Of a DNA stretch of 64,000 nucleotides, positions 9,137 through 17,956 are shown piece by piece. Under the pieces are notes generated by a model. The model ran no database searches. It had not been told where the DNA came from and worked only from the letters and a program-made list of their open reading frames with translations. Every line of letters begins with the position of its first letter. Position 1 is the stretch's first letter. Location of the stretch: positions 124,001-188,000 of the forward strand of contig NZ_QGDL01000007.1 of the NCBI RefSeq assembly GCF_003149245.1. The letters run 5' to 3'. The stretch comes from Faecalicatena orotica. GTDB taxonomy: Bacteria; Bacillota; Clostridia; Lachnospirales; Lachnospiraceae. The translations under genes and the position numbers were made by a program.

Positions 9137-10186
9137 ATGGAAAAGATGAAATTGGGGATTGTCGGTTTTGGATTTATGGGGCACTGCGATGCGGATATGA
9201 TGGCTACATTTGATGAAATAGATCTGGTGGCAGTTGCAGATACCAATCCGGAGCAGCTCAAAGATGCGCCGGAAGGAGTAGAGACCTATGCCAGCATTGA
9301 CGAAATGCTGGAAAGTGCGGATATTAACGTAGTCATGATATCTACACCAAACCCAAGCCATCCCGAGATGGTAAAAAAAGCCGCCGCTGCGAAAAAGCAT
9401 GTCATATGCGAGAAACCGGCAGCGATGAGTGTGGCCGAATTCGATGAGATGGTCGCAGCCTGTAAAGAAAATCATGTTCTTTTCACGGTCCACCAGCAGA
9501 GGCGGTGGGATAAAGATTACCGGATTATGAAGGAAGTCTATGACAAGGCGCTCGTAGGAGATATGTATATTATCAAATCACAGCTTTACGGTGTGAACGG
9601 GAACATGCATGACTGGCATGTGTATCCGGAAATGGGCGGCGGCATGCTCTATGACTGGGGCGTTCATTTAATTGACCAGATGCTGGATATGGTGAAATCC
9701 GAAATCGTATCGCTGTATGCAGATGTACAGAACGTAATCAATGAAAAGGTAGATGACTATTTTAAGATCATTATGAAATTTAAAAACGGGGTGACTGCGG
9801 AAATCGAGCTTGGTACCTATTATCTGACCCCGAAGCGTGCATGGTTCATCGGGGGAAACACAGGATCTGCGATGATAGACGGCTTTGGCGGTGAGGGGAA
9901 GATTGTGCGTACAGCCCATCTTCTGGAGAATGTACCGGGCAAGATTACCATGACGGCAGCCGGTCCGACCAGAAGCTTCGGCCCTCCGGCACCGGGGCTG
10001 CTGTCCGAAGAGGCACTGCCGGAGACGGATGTGGCACACAGAAATTATTTTGAACATTTTCTGAAGGCTTTTCATGGGGAAGAAGAAATCGTTGTAAAGC
10101 CGGAACAGGTAAGACGCGTGCTCCGCGTTATGGACAGTGTGAGAGAGTCTGCAAGAACCGGGAAGGCAATCGCATTTGAAGAATAG
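9137..10186 (+). CDS. Gfo/Idh/MocA-family NAD(P)-dependent oxidoreductase
   Basis: The 349-residue enzyme has a Rossmann start (LGIVGFGFMGHCDADMM), EKP in ICEKPAAMSV, HQQRRWDKDY and GGGMLYDWGVHLID with the catalytic Asp/His pair. It differs clearly from the DgpA-like gene and from the copy at 5050, so the locus has three non-redundant members. It follows the deglycosidase large subunit by 67 bases and precedes the flavoprotein by 33. A reasonable role is reduction of the 3-keto sugar or its hydrated product back to glucose, recycling the NADH made in the first step; an alternative is oxidation of a different glycoside. Confidence 0.88.
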   Translation: MEKMKLGIVGFGFMGHCDADMMATFDEIDLVAVADTNPEQLKDAPEGVETYASIDEMLESADINVVMISTPNPSHPEMVKKAAAAKKHVICEKPAAMSVAEFDEMVAACKENHVLFTVHQQRRWDKDYRIMKEVYDKALVGDMYIIKSQLYGVNGNMHDWHVYPEMGGGMLYDWGVHLIDQMLDMVKSEIVSLYADVQNVINEKVDDYFKIIMKFKNGVTAEIELGTYYLTPKRAWFIGGNTGSAMIDGFGGEGKIVRTAHLLENVPGKITMTAAGPTRSFGPPAPGLLSEEALPETDVAHRNYFEHFLKAFHGEEEIVVKPEQVRRVLRVMDSVRESARTGKAIAFEE

Positions 10187-10219
10187 AAAATTAGGAAAGA
10201 AAAAGTGAGGTAGGAAATT

Positions 10220-11671
10220 ATGGCAAATTATGAAACCCAGATCGTTGTAATCGCGGCAGGCCCGTCAGGATTATCGGCAGCAGTACAGGCAGCGGAAGAC
10301 GGCGCGGATGTCATTGTAATGGAAAAAGCGGCTGCAGTCGGCGGAGCGGCAAATATGGGGATGGGACCTCTGGGAATCGGTACAAAGTACCAGAAACAGC
10401 AGATGGTAGACATCAGTGTGGAGAAAGCCTTTGGCATGTTCATGGAATATACACATTATAACGTAGATGCAAGGCTGGTAAAACGGTATTTTGAGCAGTC
10501 TGCAGAGACGATTGAATGGCTGGAGGACATGGGCGTTGAATTCGAAGGTGCATTCCGTTATTTCCCGAAGTCCGAGGCAACATGGCACATCGTTAAGACA
10601 GACCAGGGCATTGGCCCGCGTGCGGCTTCTTTTATGAATAAAGCGTTATATGCCAGAGCACAGGAACTTGGCGTGAAGATACTCCTTGAGACACCGGCAA
10701 AGAAAATTCTGATGGAAGACGGCCGTGTATCAGGCGTACTCGGAACTGATAAAGACGGAAACGAAGTAGAGATTACATGTAAGGCAGCGATTATCTGTAC
10801 AGGCGGTGCAGGATGTAATAAACAGTTCATCAAAGAGGAGACCGGATATGAACACGGTGTTGACATGTTTAACTTCGCTATCCCGGGAATTATGGGAGAG
10901 GGGCTGAAGATGGCCTGGGAGGCAGGTGCAGACAAGCTTCCTGTCAGAATCGAGCAGGCAGCAAGCATCGAAGGCATTGACGACCTTCCGGGAAGTGTGG
11001 CAAATGTGATGGGACAGCCAAATCTTCTTGTAAACATTCAGGGAAAAAGAATCATGAATGAAGACCACATGCAGAATTCCACCTACCTCTCTAATGTAGT
11101 ATCCCACCAGAAGGGGAAAGTTGCATTCAGTATTGTGGACTCCTCCATTGTAAGATATTACATAAAGAACGGTGTGGACAATGTATGTCTGGTTCGTCCG
11201 GACCCGGATGTATCCGATTTTGCAGACGGCGTAAAGATGGCGCAGGAGAATGGAAACGAAGGACTGTTTATCGCCGACAGCATAGAAGAATTAGCACAGA
11301 TGACAGGAATTGACGAAGAAACACTGGTAGAGACCGTGGAAGAATACAATGATTTCTGTGACAGTGTGGATGAAGAATTCTTTAAAGAGAGGAGATACTT
11401 AAGGCCTATCACCAAGAAGCCTTTCTATGCGGCGAGAGTCCGTCCGGGCGGATATGGAACAGTCGGCGGTATCAGAATCAATGAAAACTGTGAGGCATGT
11501 GATAAAGAATTTGAGGCAATTCCGGGACTTTATGCAGCCGGTGCTGATGCCTGCAACATCTATGATGACAGCTATATGTTCCTGCTTCCCGGCAACTCGA
11601 TGGGATTTGCAGTCAATACCGGAAGAATTGCCGGAATGAGTGCAGCAGAATTTGTAGAGGATGAAGATTAA
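10220..11671 (+). CDS. FAD-dependent reductase of the fumarate reductase/3-ketosteroid dehydrogenase flavoprotein family
   Basis: The 483-residue protein is a single FAD_binding_2 domain with no flavocytochrome or FMN-binding extension. The dinucleotide fold reads VVIAAGPSGLSAAV then VIVMEK; the first Gly of GxGxxG is Ala, a mild departure. Further blocks are GGAANMGMGP, AAIICTGGAG and the C-terminal RPGGYGTVGG and LLPGNSMGFAVNTGR that close the FAD site in succinate dehydrogenase-like flavoproteins. Members reduce activated C=C bonds or oxidise the reverse. It lies in one operon with an Fe-S electron-entry pair (12069, 14188), so reduction of the freed aglycone, as a terminal electron sink, is the favoured idea. 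Fumarate or urocanate reduction is not excluded. Confidence 0.85.
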   Translation: MANYETQIVVIAAGPSGLSAAVQAAEDGADVIVMEKAAAVGGAANMGMGPLGIGTKYQKQQMVDISVEKAFGMFMEYTHYNVDARLVKRYFEQSAETIEWLEDMGVEFEGAFRYFPKSEATWHIVKTDQGIGPRAASFMNKALYARAQELGVKILLETPAKKILMEDGRVSGVLGTDKDGNEVEITCKAAIICTGGAGCNKQFIKEETGYEHGVDMFNFAIPGIMGEGLKMAWEAGADKLPVRIEQAASIEGIDDLPGSVANVMGQPNLLVNIQGKRIMNEDHMQNSTYLSNVVSHQKGKVAFSIVDSSIVRYYIKNGVDNVCLVRPDPDVSDFADGVKMAQENGNEGLFIADSIEELAQMTGIDEETLVETVEEYNDFCDSVDEEFFKERRYLRPITKKPFYAARVRPGGYGTVGGIRINENCEACDKEFEAIPGLYAAGADACNIYDDSYMFLLPGNSMGFAVNTGRIAGMSAAEFVEDED

Positions 11672-11692
11672 GAAATTATTGGGGATAAGACC

Positions 11693-12034
11693 TTGGAAAA
11701 TAAGAATAAAGAAGTAATCAGAAAGTTTTATGAAGAATTTTTTAACCTGCACCGGATAGAAACAGCAGATTTATATGTGAGGGAAGACTACATCCAGCAT
11801 AATCCCGGCGTAGAGCAGGGGCGTGCTGGATTGAAGCGCGCATTTGCAGAAAAATTCAAAGAGCATCCGGAATTTCGTCTGAATATCCAGATGATGATCG
11901 CAGAAGGAGATATGGTGGCGGTCTATCTGAAAAATGTAGGGGAAGACGGGAGCACCAGATGCAGGGTAGTAGATATATACCGGCTGGAGAATGAAATGCT
12001 GGCGGAACACTGGGATGTCTTACAGCCCTGTTAG
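11693..12034 (+). CDS. SnoaL-like (NTF2-fold) small protein
   Basis: This 113-residue protein has the SnoaL/ester-cyclase pattern: VIRKFYEEFFN at the start, YVREDYIQHNPGVEQGRAGLKRAF, then VAVYLKN and VVDIYRLEN...EHWDVLQ at the end. NTF2-fold proteins of this type bind hydrophobic polyketide-like molecules and some act as isomerases, cyclases or hydratases. The start is TTG at 11693 behind GGGG; no ATG fits, since the next in-frame Met lies past the middle. It sits between the flavoprotein and the Fe-S fusion, so binding or isomerising the aromatic aglycone is a plausible job. No catalytic claim can be made. Confidence 0.8.
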   Translation: MENKNKEVIRKFYEEFFNLHRIETADLYVREDYIQHNPGVEQGRAGLKRAFAEKFKEHPEFRLNIQMMIAEGDMVAVYLKNVGEDGSTRCRVVDIYRLENEMLAEHWDVLQPC

Positions 12035-12068
12035 CAGAAAATCAGGCCAAAGTAGAGGAGGTTGTGTT

Positions 12069-14183
12069 ATGGCAGTCATTACCATAGATGGGAAAACGCT
12101 GGACGTGCCGGAGAATAAAAATGTGCTTGAATGTGCATTGGAAGCAGGAATTTATATTCCACATTTGTGCCACCACAAGGATTTGAGCCCGCTTGGGTCA
12201 TGCAGGATGTGTGTGGTTGAAGTAGAAGGAGAAGACCAGGTGACAACGGCCTGCACACTAAAAGCGAGAGACGGGCTGCGGATTCATACGAAAACGCCGG
12301 AAGTGGAGCGGCTTCGGATGCTGGCTCTGGAACTTTTACTGACGGGGCATCCCGAAGATTGTTCCACCTGCCCGAAGTATGGTAATTGTGAGCTCCAGAT
12401 GCTGATCCAGTATATCGGACCGAAAACCGGGCGGCTTAAGATGCGTACGAAAGGTTTCCGTCCCAAAGAAGAGAATCCGCTGATCCTGCACGATATGAAC
12501 CGCTGTGTACTGTGCGGCAGGTGCGTGCGGGCATGTAATGAACTGAGGGGAGTCAAGGTCCTGAATTACCAGAAAAAGGAAATGGAAACTTATGTGGGCA
12601 CGCTCCACGATAAACTGCTGAAAGATGCAGACTGCCGCTTCTGCGGTGCATGTGTGGAAGTATGTCCGACAGGGACGATCCGGGACAAGGTGCTGAATCA
12701 GGAAGTAAAGAAAGAGGATGCGGTTGTGCCGTGCCGGTACGCCTGTCCTGCCCATACAGACATCCCCCGCTATATCCGCCATGTGAAAAACGGCGAATAC
12801 GACGAGGCGGCAGCGGTCATCCGCGAGAAAGTGCCGTTCCCGAACGCGCTGGGGCATATCTGTACCCATACCTGTGAGCTGGAGTGTAAGAGAAAAGAAG
12901 TCAATGAAGCAATGTCCATCCGTGACATCAAGCGGTATGCGGCAGAGCATGACACGGGTTCCTTATGGAAGGGCAAAGGAAAACAACTGCCTGATACAGG
13001 AAAGAAAGTCTGTGTTGCAGGCGGAGGTCCTGCGGGCCTGACAGCGGCCTATTATCTGCGCAAACAGGGCCATGCCGTAACCATAAAAGAAGCACTACCC
13101 ACTCCCGGCGGCATGATGGCCTATGGAATCCCGTCCTACCGTCTGCCAAGAGAAATCATTGCGGATGAAGTAAAGGTGATTGAGGATCAGGGCGTACAGA
13201 TCGAAGTGAATGCAAAGGTAGAGAAACCGGAAGAATTATTGAAGGAATACGATGCCGTCCTCATGGCAATCGGCGGGCATAAAGGCGTACGCCTGCCTAT
13301 GGAGGGCAGTGGGCTTAACGGAGTCATCATAAATACAGATTTCCTGCGTGCCGTAAGCCTCGGAAATGAAACCGGCCTCGGGAAAAAAGTGATTGTCCTT
13401 GGCGGAGGAAACGTAGCGTTTGACTGTGCAAGAACTGCAAAGCGGCTCGGCGCAGAGGAAATCCATCTGGCATGTCTGGAAGCCAGGGATGCGATGACGG
13501 CAGATGATGAAGAAATCGAACAGGCACAGGAGGAAGGCATTTTTGTACATCCGGCCCAGACCTTCGAGCGGATTACAGGAACAGACCATGTGACCGGGGT
13601 TGATTTCATGAATGTGAAGTCCTTTACCTTTGATGAGAACCGCCGTGCGATCATCGAAAAAGAAGAAGGCTCTGAACACCACATTGATGCGGACACCGTT
13701 ATTTTCGCGGTCGGCCAGAGACCGGACATTACAGAGGAAGCCGGACTGGAACTCGGAAGGGGCAACAGCATCAAAGTGAATGATATGGAACAGGACAAAG
13801 CAACCTCGGTTCCGGGAATCTTCGCGGCGGGCGATGCAATCTACGGGACAAAATCCGTTATCATGGCGATCGAATCAGGAAGAGAAGCAGCAAGCCAGAT
13901 CGACCGGTATCTGGGAGGAGACGGGGATATTTCTGAAATTCTTGCACCCGTAAAGAAACCGGAACCTTATATCGGCCAGTGCCCGGGATTCGGCTATGCA
14001 CAGAGGAAACAGCCGGCAATCGATCCGCCTGAGGATCGCGGCAGCCATTTTGGCCCATTTGACCACGGAATCTGTGAGTCGGATATTTGTGCGGAAGCCG
14101 GACGCTGTCTGCAGTGCGACCTGCGTCTTCAGATTTCCAGGCCAAGCCTGTGGGGCGATTTTGCAGAGAGTAAGGAGGTCTAG
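12069..14183 (+). CDS. NuoG/HydA-type Fe-S module fused to GltD-like NAD(P)H:FAD oxidoreductase
   Basis: This is a 704-residue electron-transfer protein. Residues 1-80 form a [2Fe-2S] ferredoxin domain (C34, C45, C48, C62). H94-C98-C101-C107 is the NuoG His-Cys3 cluster. C146/149/152/156 and C189/192/195/199 bind two [4Fe-4S] clusters. Residues 220-290 are the GltD helical Fe-S domain (C222, C226, C265, C269, C273). From about 312 comes the FAD fold (GGGPAG, 318-323) and a second GGGNVAFDCAR NAD(P)H fold. I start it at ATG 12069 behind GAGGAGG; a longer frame from 11991 overlaps the previous gene. It likely takes electrons from NAD(P)H to the flavoprotein upstream, with or without ferredoxin as a partner. 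Confidence 0.88.
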   Translation: MAVITIDGKTLDVPENKNVLECALEAGIYIPHLCHHKDLSPLGSCRMCVVEVEGEDQVTTACTLKARDGLRIHTKTPEVERLRMLALELLLTGHPEDCSTCPKYGNCELQMLIQYIGPKTGRLKMRTKGFRPKEENPLILHDMNRCVLCGRCVRACNELRGVKVLNYQKKEMETYVGTLHDKLLKDADCRFCGACVEVCPTGTIRDKVLNQEVKKEDAVVPCRYACPAHTDIPRYIRHVKNGEYDEAAAVIREKVPFPNALGHICTHTCELECKRKEVNEAMSIRDIKRYAAEHDTGSLWKGKGKQLPDTGKKVCVAGGGPAGLTAAYYLRKQGHAVTIKEALPTPGGMMAYGIPSYRLPREIIADEVKVIEDQGVQIEVNAKVEKPEELLKEYDAVLMAIGGHKGVRLPMEGSGLNGVIINTDFLRAVSLGNETGLGKKVIVLGGGNVAFDCARTAKRLGAEEIHLACLEARDAMTADDEEIEQAQEEGIFVHPAQTFERITGTDHVTGVDFMNVKSFTFDENRRAIIEKEEGSEHHIDADTVIFAVGQRPDITEEAGLELGRGNSIKVNDMEQDKATSVPGIFAAGDAIYGTKSVIMAIESGREAASQIDRYLGGDGDISEILAPVKKPEPYIGQCPGFGYAQRKQPAIDPPEDRGSHFGPFDHGICESDICAEAGRCLQCDLRLQISRPSLWGDFAESKEV

Positions 14184-14187
14184 GGAT

Positions 14188-15387
14188 ATGAGTGCTTTAG
14201 AAAATGCCGTAGGACTAAGTAAAGAACAGGTAATTGAGAAAATAAAAGCTTCAGGGCTGCAGGAATATGGCCTGTGCCGGGAAACACTTACCCGCCGTTT
14301 CGAAAATGCCCTTAAGGAGTGCAGGGAGGAAGAGAAAGAACCGGGAGTCGTGGCGGCACTGAATAATGCTGACACATCCGGTGTACTTCTGGAAATTCTG
14401 CGCTCAGAGCCGGAGAAGGTAATGGAGGGAATCTCCATTGCCGCATACGTTGCCGGGGCTGATAAAAAGGTTCTGCATATCCCGGAATATGAGGCTCAGC
14501 TTTTTGAGACAGTGAAGCCCGCGGCAGAAAAGTATGGGATCGAAGTCGTAACGGGCCTTGTGAATATACGTGAATCAAAGGGCTGTGTACTGCTTCATCT
14601 TGTGACGGCCGCACAGCTGGCAGAGGTGTTCCTCGATACATACGAAAAAGGAATTTATGTCTCTGTTAATGGAGGGAACCTTCAAAAAGCCGCATGCAGC
14701 ACGAAAATATCGGACCTTGCAGATATGGGGGAAGCAAAAGCAATCCAGGCAGGATACCGGTATTATCTGCCCGAACAGGGAGAAATGACGGTGGAGGAAG
14801 CAAGAATCGATAACGGCGTCCTGAACATTCTGTCAGAAAAGGAATGCGTAGTATGTGAGACAGAGAAGCAGCTTGCCGCATCCAGAAAGCAAAGCTGCGG
14901 GAAATGTGTTTTCTGCAGGGAAGGACTGCTCCAGCTGCACCATATGCAGAAGGAAATCACGGAAGGCAGGGGAAAGATGGAATTTATTGACCTGACGAAG
15001 GAAATCGGTGAGGCAATGACAATCTCCACGCCCTGTACGATGGGACAGGAATCCTCGAAAACAGCCCTTTGGGCCGTGGAACTGTTTGAAGAGGAATACA
15101 AGTCACATATCAAGAAGAAAAACTGTCCGGCGGGTGTGTGCAGTTCTTTCGTCAATATCTATATCAATCCGTCAGCATGCGAAGGCTGCGGGGAATGCGC
15201 GGATATATGTCCAAAAGACTGTATCGAAGGAAAGCCGAAATACATCCATATGATTGACGATTTCGACTGCGATAAATGCGGAAAATGTATAGATGCCTGC
15301 GATGCAGGGGCAATTATCCGGACAACGGGCAAGGTACCGAAGCTGCCGAACAGATTAACAAAAGTAGGTAAGTTTAAAAAACATTAG
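14188..15387 (+). CDS. NuoF-like Fe-S protein lacking the flavin site, with two C-terminal [4Fe-4S] ferredoxin motifs
   Basis: The 399-residue protein ends like a HydB/NuoF subunit: the SCGKCVFCREG cluster (C237, C240, C243 with C283) followed by two ferredoxin motifs (C331/334/337/341 and C361/364/367/371). The N-terminal half keeps only a trace of the NuoF FMN domain (EPEKVMEGISIAAYVAGA, 74-91); the glycine-rich GRGGAGFP block that binds NADH and FMN is absent. It is therefore an Fe-S relay or scaffold, not an NADH dehydrogenase by itself. It begins 4 bases after the stop of the fusion gene, behind AAGGAGG, so the two probably form one complex and end the operon. Confidence 0.85.
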   Translation: MSALENAVGLSKEQVIEKIKASGLQEYGLCRETLTRRFENALKECREEEKEPGVVAALNNADTSGVLLEILRSEPEKVMEGISIAAYVAGADKKVLHIPEYEAQLFETVKPAAEKYGIEVVTGLVNIRESKGCVLLHLVTAAQLAEVFLDTYEKGIYVSVNGGNLQKAACSTKISDLADMGEAKAIQAGYRYYLPEQGEMTVEEARIDNGVLNILSEKECVVCETEKQLAASRKQSCGKCVFCREGLLQLHHMQKEITEGRGKMEFIDLTKEIGEAMTISTPCTMGQESSKTALWAVELFEEEYKSHIKKKNCPAGVCSSFVNIYINPSACEGCGECADICPKDCIEGKPKYIHMIDDFDCDKCGKCIDACDAGAIIRTTGKVPKLPNRLTKVGKFKKH

Positions 15388-15530
15388 GATATAAAATTAT
15401 TTGGTTTTCGTTTTTAAGAATTCGCTTGAAAATAAGTGCAATATAAAATAAGATGATTGATAGAGATACTACGATTAATCAGATATATAATGAAAACTAA
15501 AATGTGATATACGAAAACGAGGAGTAAAGT

Positions 15531-17927
15531 ATGGATAACAGGCGGAAATTGATGCAGCTTTATTTTCTGACAGAGCCGGAGGTATGTACCCACTATCATC
15601 AGGATCCGGAATTGTTCTATCTGCTGAGCGGACATTTTGAGGTGAAGATAGATGATGCAGTTTACCAGATGAAAAAAGGGGATATTCTCTTAATCAATGC
15701 CAATAAACGCCATACCCTGGCAGCAAAAGGGGAATTGCTGATGGCAAGATTTGAGATAGACTTCCATCTGCTGGCGGAACAGCTTGGATCCATGCAGCTC
15801 CTTTTCTGGTGTAATTCGGTTATTGACAAGAATGAAGCCTTTCAGGAACTGAGAATACTTCTGGACAAAATTATAGACCGTTATTTTGAACAGGAAAATA
15901 AGGATGCACTCCGCATGAATGCCCTTTATTATGAAACACTGTATGTGCTTGCAGGCAATTTCCTCGTGAAGTCAGACGACATCCGTCTGAATGTAGAGGA
16001 TTCTCAGGACCGCGTCCGGATACGGCAGATTCAAAACTATATTCAGGCAAATTACCAGAGCCAGATCAGCCTGAACGATCTGGCAGACAGGCTGTTTCTT
16101 TCGAATGCATATCTTTCTAAATACATAAAGAAACACCTCGGCCTGACATTTATGGAATATCTGAACAATGTACGCCTGTTTCACGCCGTAGATGAACTTC
16201 TGTACTCCAAAAAGAATATTACTCATATAGCAATGGACAATGGATTTCCTACTTCTGCCGCATTTACCAAAGCGTTCCGTGACGTACACGGGGAGTCGCC
16301 CAGTGAATACCGGAAGCTAATGCAGGAGGAAAATTCCACACCGCGGGACAGGCGGGAACTTACAAAAGAGGAAGAACTCAAGATTGTTGAATACCTGAAA
16401 TTAAAAAGGCAGGAAGACGAGGCGGAAATCAGTGATTCCCGGATATGCCATATGGATGCTGCCGTGATAACCGGAAAGACCAACGACTTTGGAAAAGCAG
16501 TCGTGCTTGGGGATGCATACACCATCCTGCAGTCAGATGTACAGGAACAGCTTAAAGAACTGAAGCAGACGACGGGAATCCAATATGTAAAAATATGGAA
16601 TATTCTCTCAAAGGAACATTGTTTTCTCGAGAAAAAAGGCTACAATTTCAGAAAACTGGATCTGGTATTGGATTTTATGGTTGAGAACCACATGAAGCCA
16701 TACCTCGAACTGGGACATAAGCCGACGTTGTTTATGTATACCCCGGAGCGGAGCGTTAAGGGACAGGAAGAGGAACGGAAAATCTATCAGTACAGTGTTT
16801 TTGAAGAAATCATGAAACAGCTCTGTACCCATTTGGTTAACCGGTACGGGATAGAAGAATTGGAGAGCTGGTATTTTGCATACTGGAATGATCCACAGCT
16901 CAATATGACAGAGGCTGAAGGGAAATATTATCCATATTTTGAGATGATTTACAGGACACTGAAAGAAATTTCCCCAGACATCCGAGTCGGGGGTGCCAGC
17001 CTGATACTCGGGTATGAGTTAGACGTATGCAGTAATATACTAAATTTATGGAAACAGCGGAACATCACCCCGGATTTCTTCTCTGTCTGTTCCTTCCAGT
17101 ATATTGCAGTTACAGACCATGAGACAAGATATGGCAGAAAATCAATCGACAGCAAATATATGAAGAATCAGATTGATATCCTGCAGAATGCTATGGATGA
17201 GAGCGGAATTGGGAATATAGAGCTTCATGTTGATGAATGGAATTTTACCATTTCCAACCGCAACGTCCTGAACGACAGCTGCGAACAGGGGGCCTATATC
17301 CTGAAAAACTATATTGACATGGAAGGTACAGTAGATTTTATGGCGTACTGGCATGCGCTGGATCTGTATTCCGATTACTATGACACAAATACCATACTAA
17401 ACGGAGATTCAGGCCTGATCTCCAGGGACGGCATCCGCAAGCCATCATTCTACGCCTTCTCTTTCATAAACCGGCTTCTGCCTTATGTCATCTATAAGGA
17501 TGAAAACGCTATCGTAACAACAAATAAGCGTGGGCGCTATGTCATTGGCTGCCATAATTTCAAAAAACTTTCTTCCAGATATGTATTTACGGAAGAAGAC
17601 GAGATCAAGGTCCGGGAGCTGGACAACTACATGGAAGACATGGACCCGCTCGAGAGGAAATTCTGCATCAGCAATGTGAAAAACGGCAGCTATATCGTAA
17701 AAATGCATTATGTCAACAAAGAGAACGGAAGTGTACAGGATCTTTGGAAACAGATGGACTATACAAAAGGACTCGCCAAAGAAGAACTGGAATATCTGAA
17801 AAACAGTGCCATACCGTCAATTATAATGAGAACCGTACTGGTAGAAGACGGGGTGCTGGAAATCGAGAACGTGCTCAAAGCACAGGAAATCAGAATGTTG
17901 GATATACAATACCAGTACAGCTTATAA
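15531..17927 (+). CDS. AraC-family regulator fused to a degenerate GH39-like domain
   Basis: The product has 798 residues. An N-terminal cupin (about 1-100: THYHQDPELFYLLSG) is followed by an AraC helix-turn-helix pair (about 165-265; ISLNDLADRLFLSNAYLSKYIKK and ITHIAMDNGFPTSAAFTKAFR). The rest (about 300-720) resembles a GH39 xylosidase barrel. The GH39 acid/base motif WNEP reads WNDP here (FAYWNDPQLN), while the second catalytic region VDEWNF keeps its Glu, so it may be a sugar sensor instead of an active hydrolase. It lies alone after the redox genes with 143 bases upstream, and is the only regulator near the glycoside genes, so it is the obvious candidate activator of the 6481 and 18741 promoters. 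Confidence 0.88.
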   Translation: MDNRRKLMQLYFLTEPEVCTHYHQDPELFYLLSGHFEVKIDDAVYQMKKGDILLINANKRHTLAAKGELLMARFEIDFHLLAEQLGSMQLLFWCNSVIDKNEAFQELRILLDKIIDRYFEQENKDALRMNALYYETLYVLAGNFLVKSDDIRLNVEDSQDRVRIRQIQNYIQANYQSQISLNDLADRLFLSNAYLSKYIKKHLGLTFMEYLNNVRLFHAVDELLYSKKNITHIAMDNGFPTSAAFTKAFRDVHGESPSEYRKLMQEENSTPRDRRELTKEEELKIVEYLKLKRQEDEAEISDSRICHMDAAVITGKTNDFGKAVVLGDAYTILQSDVQEQLKELKQTTGIQYVKIWNILSKEHCFLEKKGYNFRKLDLVLDFMVENHMKPYLELGHKPTLFMYTPERSVKGQEEERKIYQYSVFEEIMKQLCTHLVNRYGIEELESWYFAYWNDPQLNMTEAEGKYYPYFEMIYRTLKEISPDIRVGGASLILGYELDVCSNILNLWKQRNITPDFFSVCSFQYIAVTDHETRYGRKSIDSKYMKNQIDILQNAMDESGIGNIELHVDEWNFTISNRNVLNDSCEQGAYILKNYIDMEGTVDFMAYWHALDLYSDYYDTNTILNGDSGLISRDGIRKPSFYAFSFINRLLPYVIYKDENAIVTTNKRGRYVIGCHNFKKLSSRYVFTEEDEIKVRELDNYMEDMDPLERKFCISNVKNGSYIVKMHYVNKENGSVQDLWKQMDYTKGLAKEELEYLKNSAIPSIIMRTVLVEDGVLEIENVLKAQEIRMLDIQYQYSL

Positions 17928-17956
17928 AAAGGGCGCGGTTGTCGGGTGGGGAGGAC

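Noticed and set aside
11991-12068. Longer start for the NuoG-GltD fusion
   Set aside because: The extra 26 residues overlap the SnoaL-like gene and precede the ribosome site; the ferredoxin domain begins naturally at ATG 12069.
13187-13798. Long minus-strand open frame (203 codons) inside the NuoG-GltD gene
   Set aside because: Ser/Pro-rich composition typical of antisense frames, no ribosome site, and the plus strand encodes a clear conserved protein. The same holds for minus frames at 12336-12950 and 10558-11037.
12069-15387. Reading the Fe-S pair as NfnAB transhydrogenase or an [FeFe] hydrogenase
   Set aside because: There is no H-cluster domain and no NfnA-type ferredoxin-NADP reductase subunit; the second protein is NuoF-like without a flavin site.
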